NCBI GenBank assembly: GCA_002477475.1
Contig: DLPX01000043.1
Location: 5,747 to 21,943 of the forward strand
DNA length: 16,197 nucleotides
Direction: 5' to 3'
DNA from: Proteobacteria bacterium UBA7447
Lineage (GTDB): Bacteria; Pseudomonadota; Gammaproteobacteria; Arenicellales; UBA868
Translations under genes and position numbers: made by a program
Shown here: in pieces, positions 13,208 to 16,197 of the stretch
How the letters are laid out: each line of letters starts with the position of its first letter
How positions within the stretch are numbered: the stretch's first letter is position 1
The notes under the pieces: model-generated
The model's database searches: none
Told to the model about the DNA's origin: nothing
Seen by the model: the letters and a program-made list of their open reading frames with translations, nothing else

Positions 13208-14800
13208 ATGATCATTGGTGTTCCCGCTGAACGCGCCCCGGACGAGAAACGAGTTGCCCTGAGCCCCTCATCCGCAGCTGGCGCCATCAAGCTTGGCTTC
13301 ACGGTCAATGTCCAAGCAGGTGCCGGAATCGCCGCGGGCTTTTCTGACCGGGAGTACCAGGAACACGGGGCCGAGGTCATCGACTCAGCCCAGGAGCTCT
13401 ATCAAACTCCTGACGTCATCGTCAAAGTTCGCCCGCCGCTGACTCCTGGTACTAAAACTCGAGATGAGGATGAGCTCTCTCTTCTTAAATCAGGTCAGAC
13501 TCTCGTCTCCCTGATAGGGCCGGGACAAAACCCGGAGCTGCTTGACGCCCTAGCGCAAAGAGGAGTTACCACCCTGGCGATGGACGCCGTGCCGAGGATT
13601 TCCCGCGCCCAGAAACTCGACACCCTAAGTTCCATGGCCAACGTGGCCGGATATCGCGCCGTGGTCGAAGCAGCAACTCACTTTGGACGTTTCTTCACCG
13701 GACAAGTGACAGCTGCAGGGAAAGTCCCTCCCGCGAAAGTGCTGGTGATCGGCGCCGGCGTTGCCGGACTCGCCGCTATCGGGGCGGCAACGGCGATGGG
13801 CGCGATCGTCCGTGCGTTTGATACCCGCCCGGAGGTAAAAGAGCAGGTCGAGAGCATGGGTGCGGAGTTCCTGATGCTGGACTTCGACGAAGAGGCTTCA
13901 GGAGAAGGCGGTTACGCCAAGGTCATGAGCGAGGCGTTTATCGCTGCTGAAATGAAGCTATTCGAAGAACAGGCACGGGACGTCGACATTATCATCACCA
14001 CCGCGTTAATTCCCGGCAAACCTGCCCCCAAACTGATTCTTGCTGATACGGCTCGACTCATGCGTCCGGGAAGCGTAGTGGTGGATCTCGCAGCCGAACA
14101 GGGCGGCAACTGCGAGCTCACCCGCCCAGGGGAGGTCGTGACCGAAGATGGAATTATCGTTATCGGCTTTACGGACCTGACTAGCCGAATGGCTGCGCAA
14201 TCCAGCCAACTTTACGGAAATAATGTTGTGCATCTTCTGACAGAACTGTGCCCTGACAAAAATGGTGAGATCCAGATCAACTTAGAAGATGAGGTTATAC
14301 GGGGACTGACCGTGGTTCATCTCAATGAAGTCCTCTGGCCCCCGCCGGCCCCTCGTCTTTCCGCCGCCCCTGCACCTGCCCAATCGAGTACAACTGAGGA
14401 GCCGCAAGCAGCGAATGAGAAAGAGAACGAGGTAAAGAAAACAAAGTCCGCGTCAGCGCTCGGCAGCGTACTCGCCCTGGCGGTAGTACTTGGGCTGATT
14501 CTTGGGGTTGGGGCATTTGCGCCCAAATCCTTTATGGGCCACTTCACCGTGTTCGTGCTGTCGGTATTCGTAGGGTGGCAGGTCATCTGGAATGTCAGCC
14601 CGGCACTGCATACCCCTCTGATGAGTGTGACGAACGCCATTAGCGGGATCATTGTCGTCGGTGCCCTTGTGCAGATGAGCTCCGGGTCCGGCGTGGTGGT
14701 ATTGCTCGCGGCGGTCGCGCTGTTCCTGGCCAGTATCAATATCTTTGGAGGCTTTTGGGTGACCCAGAGAATGCTTCGCATGTTCCGGAAAGAATCATGA
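13208..14800 (+). CDS. pntA: NAD(P) transhydrogenase subunit alpha (fused PntA)
   Basis: PntA with PntB forms the membrane transhydrogenase that uses the proton gradient to reduce NADP+ with NADH. The 530 residues carry the NAD(H)-binding domain dI (about 1-380) and four membrane helices (about 416-436, 446-464, 474-490, 495-515). Landmarks are GVPAERAPDEKRVALSP (4-20), VPRISRAQ (128-135), SMANVAGYRA (142-151), Rossmann GAGVAGLAAIG (182-192), AFDTRPEVKEQV (203-214) and HTPLMSVTNAISGI (468-481). A Pro/Ala- then Glu/Lys-rich linker (about 378-415) joins the parts and makes the protein about 20 residues longer than E. coli PntA (510). The fused form is E. coli-like, unlike the split PntAA/PntAB of many alphaproteobacteria. 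The ATG at 13208 matches family starts; a TTG three codons earlier is less likely. Confidence 0.97.
   Translation: MIIGVPAERAPDEKRVALSPSSAAGAIKLGFTVNVQAGAGIAAGFSDREYQEHGAEVIDSAQELYQTPDVIVKVRPPLTPGTKTRDEDELSLLKSGQTLVSLIGPGQNPELLDALAQRGVTTLAMDAVPRISRAQKLDTLSSMANVAGYRAVVEAATHFGRFFTGQVTAAGKVPPAKVLVIGAGVAGLAAIGAATAMGAIVRAFDTRPEVKEQVESMGAEFLMLDFDEEASGEGGYAKVMSEAFIAAEMKLFEEQARDVDIIITTALIPGKPAPKLILADTARLMRPGSVVVDLAAEQGGNCELTRPGEVVTEDGIIVIGFTDLTSRMAAQSSQLYGNNVVHLLTELCPDKNGEIQINLEDEVIRGLTVVHLNEVLWPPPAPRLSAAPAPAQSSTTEEPQAANEKENEVKKTKSASALGSVLALAVVLGLILGVGAFAPKSFMGHFTVFVLSVFVGWQVIWNVSPALHTPLMSVTNAISGIIVVGALVQMSSGSGVVVLLAAVALFLASINIFGGFWVTQRMLRMFRKES
14787..14792 (+). promoter_or_regulatory. Ribosome binding site of pntB (GGAAAG)
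   Basis: GGAAAG inside the 3' end of pntA lies seven bases before the ATG at 14800 and four before the ATG at 14797. The spacing favours the second of the two adjacent start codons. Confidence 0.5.
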
Positions 14801-16188
14801 TGTCGCAGGGACTCACATCGGCGGTCTACATCGCAGCCTCCATACTCTTTATTCTTAGTCTTAGCGGTCTCAGCCATCAGGAGAGTGCCCGCCGAGGTAA
14901 CTTGTTCGGCATTGCTGGAATGGCCATCGCCATCTGCGCCACCCTCATTGCTTCCACACCCACCAGTTATGCGCTTGTTCTCGGTGCGATGGCTGTGGGC
15001 GGCGCTGCAGGCAGCACCCTCGCCGCGCGGGTAGAGATGACCGCGATGCCACAGTTAGTGGCGATCCTACACAGTTTCGTTGGCCTCGCCGCGGTCCTGG
15101 TCGGGTTTGGCTCCTTTCTTGATCCCGCTACAAAATTTGAGGGGGCAGAGAAGGTTGTTCACGACGTTGAGGTCTTTTTGGGGGTATTAATCGGCGCCGT
15201 CACGTTTACCGGATCTGTCGCCGCATTTGGAAAGCTCCAGGGAATCCTTAACAGTCGCCCACTCATGCTTCCCGGCCGTCACTTAATTAACCTGGCCATT
15301 GGACTTGCATGCATCTGGCTTGGAGTGCTGTTCGTCGGTGCCGACTCACCCGTGTCATCCCTGTGGCCCCTGTTGATCATGACAGGCTTGGCGTTTGTAT
15401 TTGGGCTCCACATGGTTCTTGCGATTGGCGGCGCCGATATGCCTGTCGTGATCTCAATGCTGAACAGTTACTCCGGATGGGCGGCGGCAGCCACTGGATT
15501 TATGCTAGCCAATGATCTCCTGATTGTGACCGGGGCCCTAGTCGGCTCAAGCGGCGCGATCCTGAGCTACATCATGTGCCGAGCAATGAACCGGCGGTTT
15601 TTGTCGGTAATCCTGGGTGGTTTTGGCGGAGAAACCTCCACAAGTGGAGGCGCTTCCATTGAAGGGGAAGCGGTAGCCGTCTCCGTTGACGAGACGGTCC
15701 AATTGCTTTGGGAAGCGAAGAGCGTAGTGATTGTTCCTGGCTACGGAATGGCCGTCGCACATGCGCAGCACCCTGTATCGGAACTCGTCAAATCGCTGAA
15801 GGAGCGCGGAGTCGAGACACGTTTTGCAATCCATCCCGTTGCCGGGCGCATGCCGGGACATATGAATGTGCTGCTGGCAGAAGCCCGCGTTCCCTATAAT
15901 GTTGTGCTGGAGATGGATGAGATCAATTCTGACCTTCCCGATACCGACGTCGTGCTCGTGATCGGCGCGAACGATATCGTCAACCCCGCAGCGCAGGATG
16001 AACCCAATAGCCCAATAGCGGGAATGCCCGTGCTTGAGGTCTGGAAGGCGCAAACGACGATCATTTTGAAGCGCAGTATGGCAACGGGATATGCCGGCGT
16101 AGACAACCCGCTTTTCTATCGCGAAAACTCGCGGATGCTCTTTGGCGACGCCAAAGAAAGCATCAGTGCGGTACTTTCGGCACTGTAG
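14800..16188 (+). CDS. pntB: NAD(P) transhydrogenase subunit beta
   Basis: PntB supplies the rest of the proton-translocating membrane domain dII and the NADP(H)-binding domain dIII. From the ATG at 14800 it has 462 residues, the same as E. coli PntB, and begins MSQGL like E. coli MSGGL. A second ATG at 14797 would add one Met and overlap the pntA stop as ATGA. The membrane part (about 1-265) keeps His91 in AILHSFVGLAAVLVGF and Asp213 in GGADMPVVISML, both important in E. coli proton transfer. SYSGWAAAATGFML and VGSSGAILSYIMC follow. The dIII part shows PGYGMAVAHAQ (313-323), HPVAGRMPGHMNVLLAEA (345-362), GANDIVNPAAQD (389-400) and YAGVDNPLF (431-439). It ends with TAG at 16186-16188, nine bases before the window edge; no terminator is visible in that stretch. 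Confidence 0.97.
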   Translation: MSQGLTSAVYIAASILFILSLSGLSHQESARRGNLFGIAGMAIAICATLIASTPTSYALVLGAMAVGGAAGSTLAARVEMTAMPQLVAILHSFVGLAAVLVGFGSFLDPATKFEGAEKVVHDVEVFLGVLIGAVTFTGSVAAFGKLQGILNSRPLMLPGRHLINLAIGLACIWLGVLFVGADSPVSSLWPLLIMTGLAFVFGLHMVLAIGGADMPVVISMLNSYSGWAAAATGFMLANDLLIVTGALVGSSGAILSYIMCRAMNRRFLSVILGGFGGETSTSGGASIEGEAVAVSVDETVQLLWEAKSVVIVPGYGMAVAHAQHPVSELVKSLKERGVETRFAIHPVAGRMPGHMNVLLAEARVPYNVVLEMDEINSDLPDTDVVLVIGANDIVNPAAQDEPNSPIAGMPVLEVWKAQTTIILKRSMATGYAGVDNPLFYRENSRMLFGDAKESISAVLSAL

Positions 16189-16197
16189 TCGGCGCTG

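Noticed and set aside
14317..14877. Open frame of 186 codons on the minus strand over the pntA-pntB junction
   Set aside because: It is antisense to two conserved genes and has low-complexity Thr/Ser/Ala composition that reflects the opposite strand.
15547..16053. Open frame of 168 codons on the minus strand
   Set aside because: It is antisense to the highly conserved dIII part of pntB, and no domain is visible.
1..16197. CRISPR arrays, tRNA or rRNA genes, insertion sequences, prophage or defence genes
   Set aside because: No regularly spaced repeats, tRNA-like cloverleaf, transposase or terminal repeats seen; all long stretches are explained by housekeeping genes.

Overview
The window is a compact, gene-dense bacterial chromosome segment, almost certainly from a gammaproteobacterium. 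The evidence is an LPS/lipid A and lipoprotein-sorting gene set, a fused E. coli-type PntA with PntB, a prfB-lysS pair, and a RecA-independent housekeeping layout (lolC-lolD-comEC-exbB-exbD-msbA-lpxK-kdsB) of the kind seen in that class. I cannot name the genus from sequence alone. Every gene found belongs to a known family. I see no mobile element, CRISPR array, tRNA or rRNA, and no stretch over 300 bases without a gene; the longest gap is the 199 bases at 13009-13207.

Layout, left to right: positions 1-246 hold the 3' end of efp (+ strand, elongation factor P, cut by the window edge). A 38-base gap separates it from eleven genes that all read on the minus strand. In transcription order these are prfB (13008-11910, with a programmed +1 frameshift), lysS, one LolC/LolF-type permease gene, lolD, comEC, exbB, exbD, msbA, lpxK, kdsB and nagZ (ends at 285). 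Spacing is tight throughout: 4-base overlaps at exbB/exbD and exbD/msbA, an 8-base overlap at lolC/lolD, and gaps of 1-24 bases elsewhere. The two exceptions are gaps of 123 bases before comEC and 101 bases before exbB, which are the likely points of internal control. Right of prfB and divergent from it is pntA-pntB (+ strand, 13208-16188).

How the genes work together: prfB and lysS serve translation, as does efp. LolC/F-LolD extract lipoproteins from the inner membrane. MsbA flips lipid A-core, LpxK adds the 4'-phosphate of lipid A, and KdsB activates Kdo for transfer to lipid A. ExbB-ExbD form a proton-driven motor placed immediately before msbA. NagZ recycles murein. ComEC is the DNA-uptake channel. 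PntAB couples the proton gradient to NADPH formation. The block is therefore mainly an envelope-biogenesis cluster.

I found no convincing novel system. The items most worth a second look are non-coding or architectural: a dyad just upstream of comEC, an inverted repeat in the prfB leader, a hairpin in the exbB leader, the lone Lol permease, and the ExbBD motor tightly coupled to msbA.
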